Of a stretch of DNA of 64,000 nt, positions 1 to 12,004 are shown piece after piece. A program made the position numbers and the translations under genes. The notes under the pieces were generated by a model that saw only the letters and a program-made list of their open reading frames with translations, ran no database searches and was not told the origin of the DNA. The DNA is taken from positions 2,169,981 through 2,233,980 of the forward strand of contig JANUWF010003369.1 in the NCBI GenBank assembly GCA_026120185.1, given 5' to 3'. This DNA comes from Voacanga thouarsii. Lineage: Eukaryota; Streptophyta; Magnoliopsida; Gentianales; Apocynaceae. Numbering within the stretch: position 1 is the stretch's first letter; each line of letters opens with the position of its first letter.

Positions 1-616
1 TCGTGGAGCAACCCAAGGCCTAATGCTCATGTTCAAGGAATTCACAAAATTGATGTTATAGCTGCATTGGAAGCTATAGTTGAGGCATTGGTACAAAAGA
101 TGGAACACATGGTGGCCCTTTCTTAAGGTTAGGTAATGAACGTTAAATTGTGATTTTTGTGGAAAAGGTCACCCAATCATAAGTGCCAAAATATGGGTTC
201 CTCTCAAGAGTTTATAGAGCAAGCTACTTTTATGGAGAATGAAAGATAAGGTAATAATCCTTATAGCGCCACCTATAATCCTGGCTAGAAAAATCATCCT
301 AATTTTTTTTTTTTGGACCAATCAAAACCAACGTCGGCAAAACCCTTCACATTTTAGAGGAAACTGAAGGACTCAACCGTCTTTGCCTTACAATAAACCA
401 CCACCAAAGCTATGATTAGAGGAATTGGTTAACAAAATGGTAAGTTCTACAAAAACACATTTTCAAGGAGTTGATGCAGAGACTAGAAATTTGGAAACTT
501 CAATACATAACTTGGAGAATCAAATTGGTCAATTGGCTAAACTTCTTGGAGATCGTTAAGCTAGATCTCTACTTGGAAATACAGAGAACAATCCACAAGA
601 CCAAGATCATGGAAAG
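1..616 (+). pseudogene. Athila-type gag, C-terminal part, decayed
   Basis: Frame 1 reads SNPRPNAHVQGIHKID, a typical Athila gag stretch before the zinc knuckle, and stops at 124-126. A CCHC knuckle begins at 149 (CDFCGKGH) but a frameshift splits it from the following HKCQNMGSSQEF. Then come NNPYSATYNPG, a long run LEELVNKM to LENQIGQLAKLLGDR, and NTENNPQDQ, all standard for the C-terminal half of Athila gag, where the capsid/nucleocapsid protein packages element RNA. At least four stops plus a T-run insertion near 302-313 make it non-functional. Downstream protease and polymerase are absent, so a large internal deletion follows. Confidence 0.8.
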
Positions 617-1929
617 AGATGAAGTTTACTTGCTTTCATAATTTGATTTGGATAATTTTTAATTTAAGCTGTTTAAGTTTATTCTTGCTTATTAATTTTT
701 TTTGGGTATTCTTGCATTCATATTTTTTCATAGATATTTGTCTTTCTGTTCATTTATTTATTAATAAAAAAAGAGAAGAAAAAGCAAAAATTTTGAAAAC
801 AGCACTAACCAGGTGCCGGTCTAATTAGTTGGACTCGAGCTAGTCTTTATCAAAATTATTTTTCTAGTCTGCACCCGGTGCCGGTCCGTAACTCTGGTTC
901 AATTTTTTTTCTCTCAATCCATTGCTAGCTTTTCACCCCCAACTACCACCGGATCAATTTTAACCTTCAAACTCATAATCAAATCATCGAATCCTTGATT
1001 TTTCATTGTTTCTTTGGGTTAAAATCATAAAAATCCCATCTTTTTCTTCACAAACCAACTTTCTGATCTTCTTAATTTGTGCATAATTTCTTTAATTGCT
1101 TTGCATTAGATGATTGCCCATACACTGGAGAACAAAGTGGTATGATTTTTTTTTTTATTTTTACGGTTCAATTTTGCGTATGGAATTCTTGCTAATGTTG
1201 CTTTATTTTTTTGCAAAGATTTTATAATTTTACTTGTGTGATTTAGATTAATTAAGTTTGTGAATTCATGGTGCATGGAATAGTATGGGTTAATGTTTAG
1301 TGACACTATTTCTTTGATCTTAATTCATGATTGGATATCTATATGGCTAGTTGGCATAATTCTCTTGATATGGTTTTTGTTCTTGAAAAAAAAAAAAAGA
1401 AAATCTTTATGCTTGGATTGAATTTGTTGTGGTAGTATATTGCTCATGACATTACTACATTACTCTAGGGTTAATGATTAGATGGTTTTTATGTTGATCA
1501 TAATCCTCATTGTTAATTATGCATTGAGAACTCTTATTAATATTATGTTGGGATTGTGGAATTGTGTTTTCATTGCAGGCATGTTGAGGAGAGTGGGATT
1601 ATTGGATTGAATTGGTGTTGATATTTGAGGAGGAGTTAGGTGTTTATTTGTGAGTTGGTTGAGAGTTGTGTTTATTGGAGGGTTGTGGTTGTATTGTGAA
1701 TTATGGTGTATTCTATTCTTCTTGTCTTGTCTTTTCTTTACATGATCACATTTTGTCTAGACCAAGGATGGGTCCATATTCCAAGAGGTTTAGAGCCTCA
1801 TTTTCTTCTACTCCTTCTTTTGAGTGATTTCTTACATATCCTACCCAGTTTGTTGAGCCTACTTGTCAAATTTGGTGCCAAAGCCATTTAACAATACGGT
1901 TATAGTAGAGAAGACATTCAAGCCATCCC
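617..1929. other. non-coding part of element W
   Basis: About 1.3 kb of A+T-rich sequence without a supportable gene. Two GC-rich CCGGTGCCGG-like couplets occur at about 810-885, resembling those in the Y and V LTRs. Short hydrophobic reading frames (for example 619-828) have no family resemblance and follow from T-rich composition. Confidence 0.6.
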
Positions 1930-2993
1930 TTGACAATTCCCTTTAGTTATCTACAATGTTTAGGAGACTTGGATGGGAGGCTAATTTTAGACTTCAAGGA
2001 GCTTATTGTCCTGTGCTCATCAAGGAATTCTATTCCAATATGTAGGTCAAGAAAAAGAACAACTTGGATACTATCTCTACTATGGTTGAGGAGATTCCCA
2101 TTGAAAGGGCTAGATTAGCGATTCTGAGTGTTAATAATGAGGGATCCTGGGTAGCTGTAGACCATCACAGCCAAAAGGATTATCTTTGATCCTCAGTGGA
2201 GCTTTAATGACAACCATCAGGTACTGGGTATGCATAGGAGTGGACCTATTACTTCTTCAGGCTATTTCTATAACAATGATCTGTAGGCCCAGTTGAAAGC
2301 CCTAGTCCATATCTTTGCTTTAATATTATGCTTAAGGCTAGTGGTTTCAATGAGGCTAGGGTCATTGATGTGTACATCCTCTCTAAGATGATAGGTAGTC
2401 AGCTTATTCCCCTAACTCTCTTGATTATCCAGTCCATGAGAGATGTAGTTTATTCTCAATTTTCCTCCAAGGCCTTTATTTCTCCTTTGGTGATCATGCG
2501 TATCCTTTAGGTTTTTAGAATGAGTTGTGATGCAAAATTGATTGAGGCTACTACTGAGAGGGATGTAGTGACTGAGCATGCTTTGGTGTAGTGCGGATAT
2601 AAGTATGATGAAAGGGAGAGATGTTTGATGAGTCCATTTGAGGTCCAACACCCCGGGATGGAGGAGCTACCTTTAGCTAATAAGGAGAAGCAACCTCTAT
2701 AGCCTTGACCACGTGTCAGTAGTTCGAGATCACAGCCTATTGCTGGGTTTGAGGTTGAGATGTGCACTCAAATGGAGCAGTTGAGACTCGGGATGAAGAC
2801 TTAAACAACTATTCTTCTCCAGCTTCGAGATTCTCTAGCTGATATGCATCGATGACAAGATGCTTAGGAGTAGTGTTTAACTTCATTCTTATCGCAGTTT
2901 CCTGGCCAGGCAGGAGGAGCTTCGGCTAGTTAGGCCAGGGGTATTGGTATAGTTGAGGATGATAATGATGACAAGGAGGCTGATGATTGAGGA
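1930..2993 (+). pseudogene. decayed late ORF, plant-transposon-protein-like
   Basis: Broken reading frames show short blocks typical of the so-called putative plant transposon protein domain (Pfam PF20167 type) found in plant LTR elements: VLIKEFYSNM near 2013, NNEGSWVAV near 2130, and a helical stretch LIPLTLLIIQSMRDVVYSQF near 2403. A C-terminal charged part ends DDNDDKEADD near 2960-2988. Frames shift several times and contain many stops. The role of this domain is unknown; in Athila- and SIRE-like elements it lies in an extra ORF outside gag-pol. Similarity is by motif memory only, so the family call is moderate. Confidence 0.5.
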
Positions 2994-3204
2994 TTGAGAT
3001 CATTCTTTGATCACTTTTATTTTTCTCTTTATATTTTCATAACTTTTCTTAGGTTTTCTATTTTACTTTTATGATTGAGGATTGTTTTTCTTTTTATGTT
3101 TTCATGACTTTTCTTAGATTTTATGTAACTCAACTCTTATTATGAAACATGCTTATGCATAGACATAAATTATTTTGTGGAATTTCATAACTATGGAAAG
3201 TACC

Positions 3205-4779
3205 TCATCCTTTATTATTAAAAATGAATCTTTTGTGATTTTATGTGATCGCTCATACATTGGTTTCTAGAGTTCATGTACGCCTTGCGGTTAGAGGCTT
3301 ATGACCATGTATTCTAATGGTTTTCCTATCATTTTTCTGGTTTTTAGTAAATTCGTTGTACACCTCGTGGTTAGAGGCATAGGTGCTTATAAATGTATGT
3401 TTTTATGCTTGGTTTTGTGTTTCATTTAACCTATACAATTTGGGGACTGGAGAACATGATTGCTGTAATTGTTGAGGGGATAAAAATGGCTGAAAAGTAG
3501 GATTTTTTCAGAAATCGGCAAACACTAGAACAGACCTGATGGCAGGTGGCCCGATCAAACTAGACGCCAGGTCCACTCAGTCTAGCCAGAGGTTTTGGAA
3601 AAACAGAGTAGACCCGGCACCAGGAGGGCCCAATGGACTAGGTCCTAGGTCCACTCTGCCCAGAGGCATATGCACACAATTTTGTCCAAGGAAAAGGAGA
3701 GTATTGCAGAAGTTTTGTACCTCAAATTTTCCTTGATGTAATCATGTTTTGAAACCATTGTATGAGGTTAATTTTCTGCAATATTTTTGTTGATCTATGG
3801 ATGAATAATTTGCATAATAATGAGTAGTAAATGATGGAACCACCTTTGGATTAAATAAGATCATTAATTTTTAATTCATGATGTTTAATCCAATTATTTG
3901 GCCACTTATCTATAAATGAATAGTTTGAGCATGAAAATGTTTACTTTTGTTATCATGCTTATTTCATTTTTGTGATCAAATGTGCAAGTTCTTGTGAGAC
4001 CAAATTCTCACTAGATAGAATGATTTTTGATAAAATGTTTTAATCTAAGAAACTTTAAAAATAAAAGAGTTCATGGTTTATTCTCTTAGAGGGTTTTATC
4101 CTTGATATAGAGAATAATGTAAAACTTACAGTTATTTAATAAAGTTTTACCTGGTTATTAACTTAAAATAGTAAAATAAATTCATAGTTTATTCTCTAAA
4201 AGGATTTAATCCTTGACAAAGAAAATAAAATTGAATTTTAGTTTTTTTTATTTTTTTACTAAAGTTAATGAAACCATAAGATTATAGAAAACGTTTTTGG
4301 TTCTAAAACTTTATTTTGAATAAACGATTAAGTGGGAGAGGGGTTCCAACGATCCCATGGCTTTCATCACAACTCCAATTAAAGATAATGGATTTCCTCA
4401 TATCATTCTAAGAATGACCCCCTATAAGATGGATTTCCATAAGTATCTAGAACTAATAAAAGAGTAAATTAAAAGCCTAGGATATTTTCTAGGATCGGAC
4501 AACCTACGTTGGAGGTTTTTAGAACTAGATTGCCCGTAGGTGGTCTGAATCAGTGGCCATCTTATCGGTGGAACATTTTCTAGGCCATTACCTATTTAGA
4601 AAGTTTTGATTCGTGATGGATATGCACTTAACTTAGAATTCTATTAATCTTCCTATGAAGCTCTATTAGTTTTTTTAAGAACTAAACTATTTATATTTTT
4701 TATAATGGTTTTAAAAGTTATCTATCATCAAAGAAATAATATAAAGAATATGCATTTTTATTTCTTGAAAACTAAATGA
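3205..4779 (+). other. copia-1 untranslated leader
   Basis: From about 3208 to 4360 this matches the reverse complement of 18916-20045, the segment directly after the copia-2 primer site, so it is the family's long leader. It holds a direct repeat of about 21 bp, GCGGTTAGAGGC at 3278-3298 and again at 3358-3378, and two GC-rich couplets (GGCAGGTGGCCC, CCCGGCACCAGGAGG) at about 3535-3665. The stretch 4480-4600 carries an exon-like block before gag. No ORF is supportable. Confidence 0.7.
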
Positions 4780-4803
4780 ATGTTTTTTCTCAATAATTCA
4801 AAA

Positions 4804-6573
4804 ATGTCTGATTTCAGTCAATTGTCAATCATTCTCAAGGAGAATAAGTTAACAGGCACAAATTATATGGATTGGAATAGGAACCTAAACATAGTACTCA
4901 CTGTTGAGGAGTACAAGTATGTTCTTACGGATCCCTGTCCTGAGATTGGGGAAGAATCCACTGATCAGGAGTGAGAGGCTGAGAAAGAATGCAAGAAAAC
5001 TGATGAGATGGCTAAGTGCTATATGTTGGCTCTTATGTCTAGTGTGCTCCAATCTAAGCATGAGCACATGGCCACTGCATACAACATGGATATGTCATTG
5101 CATACCATATTTGCTGACAAGAGTCGGCCCATAAGGTAGGAAGCTCCTAGGGCAATCATGAACACAAGGATGGCTAAGGGGATCTCGGTTCAAGAGCATC
5201 TGCTTAAGATGATTGCTTTCTTCGAGAAGGCTGAGGTCCTAGGCACAATGATAGATCCTGAAAGCCAAATTGACATGGTTCTTAAAGGTCTACCTGATTC
5301 ATATTCTCAATTCAATTTGAACTATAATATGAACAAGTTGGATATGAATCTCATGGAGCTTATGAAAGAGCTCCAGGCGGCAGAGAAGATCATGAAGCCC
5401 ATGTTGAAGGTTTTGGTCTCTCGTTCTATTTCATTTTTTAGAATTAATGTAAAACCTAAGAAATTCAATAAAAGGAAGGTCCAGAACAACGCAGGGGCCC
5501 AACCCAAAGCATCTGGTCAGGCCAAGCCCAATGGGAAGCCCAAAGGCAAATGTTTCAAGTGTGGCAATAAGGGGCATTGGAAGAAAGATTGTCTAGACTT
5601 TTTAGCCAAGTTTACTTCAGATATTGTTCTATACCTAGACCCTATTTTGACGGTTGGATCAACATCTTCCTGGATAGTTGATTCTGGAGCCACTGATCAT
5701 GTCTGTAACTCTTTGCAGGGGTTCGAAGGACAAGGAGACTCAACAAGGGTGAGCATGGACTTCAAGTAGGCAATGGAGTAATAATATAGGCTGAAGCAGT
5801 GGGAGATCTGAAGCTTATTTTTTATTGTAATAGGAAGTTAATTTTGAAAGATATTTTATATGTTTCTTATTTTAAACAGAATTTGATTTCAGTTTCCAAA
5901 TTGATGAATCAAGAATATTCTTTTTCTTTCCATTCTGGTGTTTCCATGAGTAGACTTGGTAATTTAGTTTTTATAGGAAACATGTATGAAAATTTCTTTT
6001 ATATACATCCTATTAGAAATCAAATGAACAACATTTGAACTGAACTTGATAATAAAAAGAGAAAGGTCATATCAAATGACTCATATTTATGGCACTAAGA
6101 TTGGGATATATAAATTCCAATTGGATTTAGAAGCTAATCCATAATAAGCCTTTAGGTTCATTGAGATTGGAAGAATGGTCTCAGTGTAAATCTTATCTTA
6201 AAAGTAAAATAACCAAAAAGTCCTTTACCATAAAAATGGATAGAGCTATAGAAATACTAGCAGTATTTCATACAAATATCTATGGTCCGATGACTACACT
6301 AGCTAGGGGAAGCTATGAGTACTTCATCACTTTCACAGATGATCACATTATTTTGGTTATGTTTATCTGATGAGGTACAATTCTAACTCTTTTGATAAAT
6401 TCAAGGAGTTTAATGCTGAAGTGGGGCGTCAAACAAGTATTTTACTTAAAATTTTGAGATCGGATCATAATGAAGAGTACCTCCTCAGTGAGTTTAAGGA
6501 TTACTTGGTACATCACAGTATACTATTTCAGTTAATTGTGCCTGGGACTCCCTAATAGAATGGAGTAGCTGAG
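4804..6573 (+). pseudogene. copia-1 gag-protease-integrase, decayed
   Basis: Starts at the ATG of MSDFSQLSIILKENKLTG, a typical plant copia gag N-terminus. One frame runs to 5769 with two stops (4972, near 5132). It includes a canonical CCHC knuckle CFKCGNKGHWKKDC (5551-5592) and the aspartic protease site DSGATDHVC (5680-5706). After a frameshift, FKQNLISVSKLM and YLWH lead into integrase: the zinc-binding region has Tyr where the second Cys is expected (CKSYL), the first catalytic Asp appears changed (FHTNIYGP), RSDHNEEYL keeps the second Asp and NGVAE keeps the Glu, exactly where solo LTR V interrupts. Non-functional. Confidence 0.85.
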
Positions 6574-8003
6574 TGATAGGGGCTAAATTAGTCATATTTT
6601 TTCTAGTTATTTGAGGCTCTTTTGTGATACATTTTGTTCAAAAACTAGTCATATTCCTTCATATTTGAGATTTTACCCTTGAAAAGGTATTTTCTTCATT
6701 ATTATAGATTTTTTGGGTAAAACGAAGCAAAAACATCGCAAAACAGAAGAGAGGCGGCGCCGGACAAGGAACCGGCACCAGCCATGCACTGTGACACATA
6801 CTTCGAGACAACAAAAATTGTCAAAATAGAGTGGAACTGAATGGAACCGGCGCGGGCTACATTCTAGAATACATTGTGTGGAATTCGGAAAAAAAATTAG
6901 CGAACGAGTGGAGAACCAGAACACAACCGGTGCCGGCTCCGAGAGCCAAGGCGACGCCGACTGTGCTCTAAGGAAAAGGCAGGATTGTGATTTTTCTACG
7001 TGATTTTTGGTAATCTGTAGAGTTTTAGTATCTTCCAACTTCTACTCGGCCAAGAACATTACACCAACAAGTTTAGGCACTTCCCAAGCCTATAAATACA
7101 TAAAAACACAAGGGAAAAGGGGAGGATTTATTGATTATCACAAAAAATCACTCAATCAAATGAAGAATTCTTCAATTCAAGGAAGGTTGTGCAAGAAGGT
7201 CTTCAAAGGAAGAAGAAGGAGGCTTGTCTATGAGTGCTTTCTTTTCGTTTGTTTTCTTTTTCTTGAACAATGATATGTTAATTATTTTATTGTAATTTGA
7301 CATTGTTTTAGATATTCATTATGTTTAGAGTTATTTGATCTTTAGGTTAATTGATTATTATTTTTGGTATTTAATTACTTGCGCATATTACGAGATTATT
7401 TGATTATTTCTTTCCATTAACTTGCTTGGAAAAGGGGTTACTTGCTAAGAACAAGGTAATTAAAGGTTAATTGATGTCTGTCAAAAATGGATTCATTGGT
7501 TAATTTCATGTTTTATGTTTGCCAGGAATGGAAACTTAATCAAAAGATTGTGTTTAATGCATCTTTTGGGTAAGACTGGTTGAGATAGGAATGTGATGCT
7601 AAGTTATCTAGAAGATAGGGATTCAGGAATTGGAAAAGAAGTGAGTCTACTTTAATCCTTCATGATGCCAAGAGAATAATTGGTTGTGATAAAGATTGGG
7701 TACTTTAAGATTATGTTTGTCTAAACAAGGGCTTGAGTTACATAATTATCCATCATTGACATGCATATATTTTATTTTATTTTTCTTTTTATTTTTTCAC
7801 TTTATTGAGTCGGTTAAACAATGAAAGAAAAGGGATTAATGTATACTTGTTCCTTGTGGATCGACACTCGTTTGAATCCTATGCTATGTTAATGATGAGT
7901 ACTTGCTCATATGTGTAATTTGGGGTTAATGTTTTAATGTAAACTTGATTGGGAATGTGCTTAGTTTTTATATGATTTTTCAAACCCAAATCCAAACATA
8001 TAA
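6574..8003 (+). mobile_element. solo LTR V (Y-related gypsy family)
   Basis: Starts TGATAGGGGCTAAA like the Y LTRs and shares their layout: GC-rich couplets (6755-6960), a TATA box, and the late block with GTACTTGTTCC. It is flanked by a perfect 5-bp duplication CTGAG (6569-6573 and 8004-8008) and splits copia-1 integrase precisely; removing it restores an uninterrupted VAE-RRNRTL reading. No internal region remains, so it is a solo LTR formed by LTR-LTR recombination. The 3' end reads ATAA, not CA, probably by mutation. About 1,430 bp. Confidence 0.88.
7089..7098 (+). promoter_or_regulatory. TATA box of LTR V
   Basis: CCTATAAATA at the position where other Y LTRs have CCTATAAAAG, about 515 bp from the LTR start. 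Transcription of the element would begin some 30 bp further on. Confidence 0.6.
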
Positions 8004-8008
8004 CTGAG

Positions 8009-8153
8009 AGAAGAAATAGAACTTTGATAAAAATGGTCAGAAGCATGATGAGTCATGCGTCTTTTCTTATTTCCTTTTGGGGGTATACCTTAAAAATAAC
8101 AGTATATATTTTGAACTTGGTGCCTTCCAAATCATTACCTAAGACACCCTATA
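8009..8153 (+). pseudogene. copia-1 integrase, continuation after solo LTR
   Basis: Continues the integrase reading that stops at 6573: RRNRTLIKMVRSMMSHASFL, then FWGYTL and VYILNLVPSKS, typical of the helix after the catalytic Glu in copia integrases. The reading ends at KTPY near 8151, where a deletion junction with a 13-bp direct repeat jumps to the 3' LTR. The same protein region occurs on the other strand in copia-2 (about 17440-17580), consistent with one family. Confidence 0.85.
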
Positions 8154-8187
8154 AGCGATGTTAGGAAGGAAACAATAAGCGATGTTA
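8151..8187. repeat. 13-bp direct repeat at a deletion junction
   Basis: ATAAGCGATGTTA occurs at 8151-8163 and 8175-8187, 24 bp apart, exactly between integrase and 3' LTR sequence of copia-1. This is the kind of templated filler left by error-prone end joining. Confidence 0.7.
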
Positions 8188-8581
8188 ATTTTTTCCTTTT
8201 CTCTCTGGTGTGCCGTCTCTCCATCTCTCTCTCTCTCTGTTCCATGTTCTTCTCTTTCTTCTCTCTTAGAGAGTATCTTAGTTATCCAAAGAAGGAGCTT
8301 TCACCAATCTAATCTAAGAGCAAGGTAAAGGCATACTCTAGAAGACGAAGAGAGAAGGCTTGAAGATGCTTGATGCGTAGGAGTAGAAGATTGGTGGGAA
8401 TACTGGTCGAACTGCAAGTGCCTTTTTTTTCCCTTCCAACAGAAGTTCTAGTGCAACCCGGCCCCTCGTTGGTTAATCTGCGACCAATCAAGAAAAGTAA
8501 GTACTCTCTTCTGGTTGTAGCTCGAAAAATTGAAAAATTTTCCACTGTGCTTTCTTTGATGTTTTTCATTTTTATCCTCCA
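8188..8581 (+). mobile_element. copia-1 3' LTR, 3'-terminal part
   Basis: Matches the reverse complement of 20127-20500, the end of the copia-2 5' LTR next to its primer site, including TTGATGCGTAGGAGTAGAAG and CCACTGTGCTTTC. Ends at CCTCCA, the position of the CA terminus (CTTCA in copia-2). The first two thirds of the LTR are missing. Contains a short CT-rich tract at 8217-8240. Sequence right of 8581 returns to element W. Confidence 0.8.
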
Positions 8582-8599
8582 TTTAATTCTTATTTACTT

Positions 8600-8630
8600 G
8601 AGGACAAGCAAAAGCTTAAATGTGGAGGAG
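8600..8630 (+). other. polypurine tract of element W
   Basis: GAGGACAAGCAAAAGC followed by TGTGGAGGAG lies directly before the TGATAATTATT start of the W LTR. This is the Athila-type plus-strand priming tract, the same wording as upstream of the Y LTRs. Confidence 0.75.
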
Positions 8631-10228
8631 TGATAATTATTCATTACATGTATATTGTGCATATCATTTGAACTTCAAAGTTTTAAAATTCATTCTAGAT
8701 TGCTGCTTAATCCCCCATTATCTCTTTTTTTAATATAAGTTGAAAATGTTTAAGATTAGATAAGGATTCAAGGAAAAAAAGATTGAAAAAGAGCTAAACT
8801 GAAGTAACATGATGCCATCAGTGCATACGACACTTTACCATACAATATCTGAGTTTCAAAAATCAATATTTTAGGAATCCACAGTGCCATGCCCATCATT
8901 TTCCACGTCACTGTGCACTATTATGGTTCAGAAATATGAAAACTTCTAGGATCAATAATGTCGTGCACATCACTATTGACACAATCGTGAATAATTACAG
9001 TACAGAATGAATTCAAGTACCACGACATCATTTTAAGGCTGGTATAGGTACATCAAAGCATGCACAGTGACATGTAGAACACTTTTTAGGGTACGTGCAA
9101 CATCATAGATAATCTCATGTTTTGCAGAATTTTAGGGATTTAGGGGAACAACCTATAAATAACTCATATCTAGTTAGTTAAAGGGACACACAAGAGAAGC
9201 CACATGAAATATATTAGAGAAAACCCTTTGAAAACTCCAAGGAGGCCAAGAGCTAAAGATCGAGAGAATATTAAATAGGATTAGGAGCATCTGAAGAAGT
9301 GTTTAAAGTAGAAAAGAAAGCACTTGTCTATGGGTTTGTTTTCTTATCTATTTTGTAATTTGGATTTGGAGATGATTTCTTTTTTCTAGATCTATTTGTA
9401 ATTAAAGGGTTGTGCCTTAATTTTCTTGTATATTGAATTATTTCTTGATTTTATTGAGTTTTGTTTAAGTATTCTATCACTTGGACTTGTTTGATTGAGT
9501 TAATTATTTGGATTTTTTATTTATGATTCACTTTGAGAAAAGGGATTATGAGATGGGTATCCATTTAGATTGATTTAATAGATATGTTTTTAATTGATGA
9601 ACTTGATAAAGGATTTGGGGAAAAGGAACTTTGTGATAGAATGAGTTGTTGGCTTAACAAGAGATAGGGGCTTTACATCTTTTTGGCTCTATAATTGTGG
9701 GGTTTTTTTTTTTTTAATTGTAATGCTTCTTAGATTTGATTTGTATGGTAGAGATACTTATAGGTTAGGCTTAAGGATAGAGAACTCATTGCTTAAGAAA
9801 GAGTGGGTTTTGAAATTAGGGATAGACACTTGCCAATGCTTGAATTTAATTTAATTGATTGAATGATATTTGATGCTTGATATTTTTGGGAGAATTTACT
9901 TTGGTTGCACAACTAATCTTCTTTTCTTATTTTTATTCTACTCATGTGATCTTCTTGAACCTACCTTGTGATTGGGTTGATGTATTCTTCTGTGTGTTCC
10001 TTGGTAGTAAGTTAGAATTAATAGTTGTTCATAATTATATTTCTCTATTTTGGTTAATTGAACAATGAAATAAAAGTGATAGTTGGGGTAATTGAGCTAG
10101 TTCATAGGGATTCTTCGATACTTACCTGCCATGTTGAGGTACACGGTAGGTATACTTACCTATTTGTATGTGTTTTGTGATAAAATTGGTATTTTAAACT
10201 AAAACTTAGGTGAGGTTTAGATTTATTC
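8631..10228 (+). mobile_element. 3' LTR of Athila-like element W, truncated
   Basis: Begins TGATAATTATTCATTAC immediately after the polypurine tract. It contains repeated imperfect CAGTGCCATGCC / GTCGTGCACATCA blocks at about 8812-9110, a TATA box at 9151, and a late block (about 10095-10160) with ACTTACCTGCC. It is cut at 10228 by the SIRE-4 LTR, so the true LTR end is on the far side of that insertion, outside the window. No ORF of note. Confidence 0.75.
9151..9160 (+). promoter_or_regulatory. TATA box of W LTR
   Basis: ACCTATAAAT, about 520 bp from the LTR start, the same relative place as in LTR V and the Y LTRs. Confidence 0.55.
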
Positions 10229-10592
10229 TGATAAACCTTAGGGGGGGGAGTGAATAAGGTTTATGGCAAACAAATACAAACTTTTAAAGTCTTTTGATGA
10301 CTTGTAAGAAGGAGCCGAAAAGTACGAGTTAAAAAAAATTTACTATGTAGCTTTGAGTATGCAATCAAAGATCTTTCGAAATTGCACTAAATGAAGAATA
10401 GATAGTCTAAATTTAAGATGGCCAGTTTAGATATCAATAACCAATTCACAATGGAATATAAAAGTCTTAAATTATATCATTGATTGAAAGGAAAAGTGTA
10501 AAGTTTTCAAATCTGATGAACAACAAAAAATGTAATCATAACATTCAGATTAAATGCAAGAGAATAGACCCAAAGAATTCTAGTAGTACTAT
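10229..10592 (-). mobile_element. SIRE-4 3' LTR, segment 3 (LTR end)
   Basis: Minus-strand LTR end; on the plus strand it starts TGATAAACCTTAGGGGGG and reads GTGAATAAGGTTTATGGC, matching 41192-41237, the same end of the SIRE-3 LTR. A solo X LTR begins at 10593; the SIRE LTR resumes at 12345. Candidate duplication at 10224-10228 is TATTC; its partner is outside the window. Confidence 0.8.
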
Positions 10593-11945
10593 TATTAGTG
10601 TTGTGCCCTAGAAGCAATCACTTGTACAGTGCATATGACACATTTTATTTTAATAAAAGGCATTATTTATCTTACAGTTTCTTTTGTTTACTTTTGTGCA
10701 AAATTACTATTAGATAAAGACCCTAGTACAACACTGTGTTAAGGAAATCATGATAGAGATCATGATATGAGATTCCTACTACACTGTATAGTGTTAGTAC
10801 TTAAATAGTCCTTAGTCGTAGTATTAATGAGATAGGACATCATTAATGCGTTAAGACTAGCATGTGTTAGACTTCTTGATTTGATCAAGTGGTAGTTCTT
10901 ATATCCGTGAGTATTGAGATGCTTAAAGTTAACACATGGATGCTTGTTAATGGAACAAATTCATTGGATGATCTAGCTATGAGATAATCACATGGAGAAC
11001 ATTTAGAGCCAGTGATATAATCTCGATATAGTAAACATACAAATATCCTTAGACTTGAGATCTTCAAGGTACTTTGTTTGCTGAGCTTTGTGCTTTAATT
11101 CCAATCTCTAGAGCCATATCGAGGGCCATATATGGGATGGATATTGGGTACATTGTAAGGTAAACAAAAGTAGTTGAGAGGATCAATAAAGAATTCACCA
11201 CTCCTAATAGTAGGGGCGAATATCTCATGGCCACTTGTAGGAATTACTACTCGAGAAGTCCTTGGCTAAGGCGTATGTGTATTGAAAACAGTTCCAATTG
11301 ATACACAACTAGAGTAGTGGGTTCCTGGTACAAGTACTATTGTATTCGGTCCAAAATTAATATATATTCTGGAGGGAGTTGGCACTAATTTCATACTCCA
11401 AACCAAATGGGATATTGTATGGTGAAAGGGGTTAATTGAACTGTAGTTTGTTATTGAATGGTTCATGTCAAGCCACTTGACTTCCTAGACTCTTGGGTGG
11501 TCATGATGTGTTGATAGATACCACTCATGATCTGGGAATATGGTTTTATTAATTGATGAATTGATAAACCAATCTTGATTAGAATTAATAGGATTAATTC
11601 TAATTAATTATTTATTATTAATCTCAAAGACGTTTGGATTAATTCATGTTCGCTACCAATTGACTCGGAAACCTAATAGGTCACACACAATTTTTATACT
11701 CAAGATGTTATTTGATTACATAGTGGGGTTAATTGCGAGAAAGAGAAGTTATTGTGGATAAATTATAATTAGTTATAATTTATGGTCCAAATTATAATTG
11801 TGAGAACTTGATGTTTCCAATTACAATTAGGGAATTCTAATTGTTTTAGAATTCTCAGATTTTCAGTGATTTTTTGTGTGATATATTAGATACACACGAA
11901 ACCCTAGCTGGTAGGGATTCACGAAATACAACTCTCCAAAACAAA

Positions 11946-12004
<59 letters not shown>

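Larger units (their letters stand above)
1..3204 (+). mobile_element. Athila-like Ty3/gypsy element W, internal remnant
   Basis: Outermost and most decayed element of the window. It supplies a gag remnant (1-616), a non-coding stretch and a decayed late ORF (1930-2993); pol is missing. The same element resumes at 8582 with a polypurine tract and 3' LTR after the copia-1 insertion. Assignment to Athila rests on the gag wording and on the tract architecture of the 3' end. The 5' LTR and the rest of gag lie left of the window. Left boundary of copia-1 (about 3205) is set by loss of similarity to the copia-2 leader and may be off by some tens of bases. Confidence 0.7.
3205..8581 (+). mobile_element. 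copia-1: truncated Ty1/copia element
   Basis: Contains leader (3205-4779), gag-protease-integrase remains (4804-6573 and 8009-8153) and the last part of a 3' LTR (8188-8581). The 5' LTR, RT and RNase H are gone. Leader and LTR end match copia-2 on the other strand (18916-20112 and 20127-20500), so both belong to one family. It is inserted in Athila element W and carries solo LTR V. Confidence 0.8.

Noticed and set aside
619..828. 69-codon hydrophobic frame
   Set aside because: T-rich non-coding DNA of element W gives Phe/Leu-rich frames by composition.
3000..3210. 5' LTR of copia-1
   Set aside because: No sequence here matches the copia-2 LTR or its primer site; similarity begins inside the leader, so the LTR was lost.
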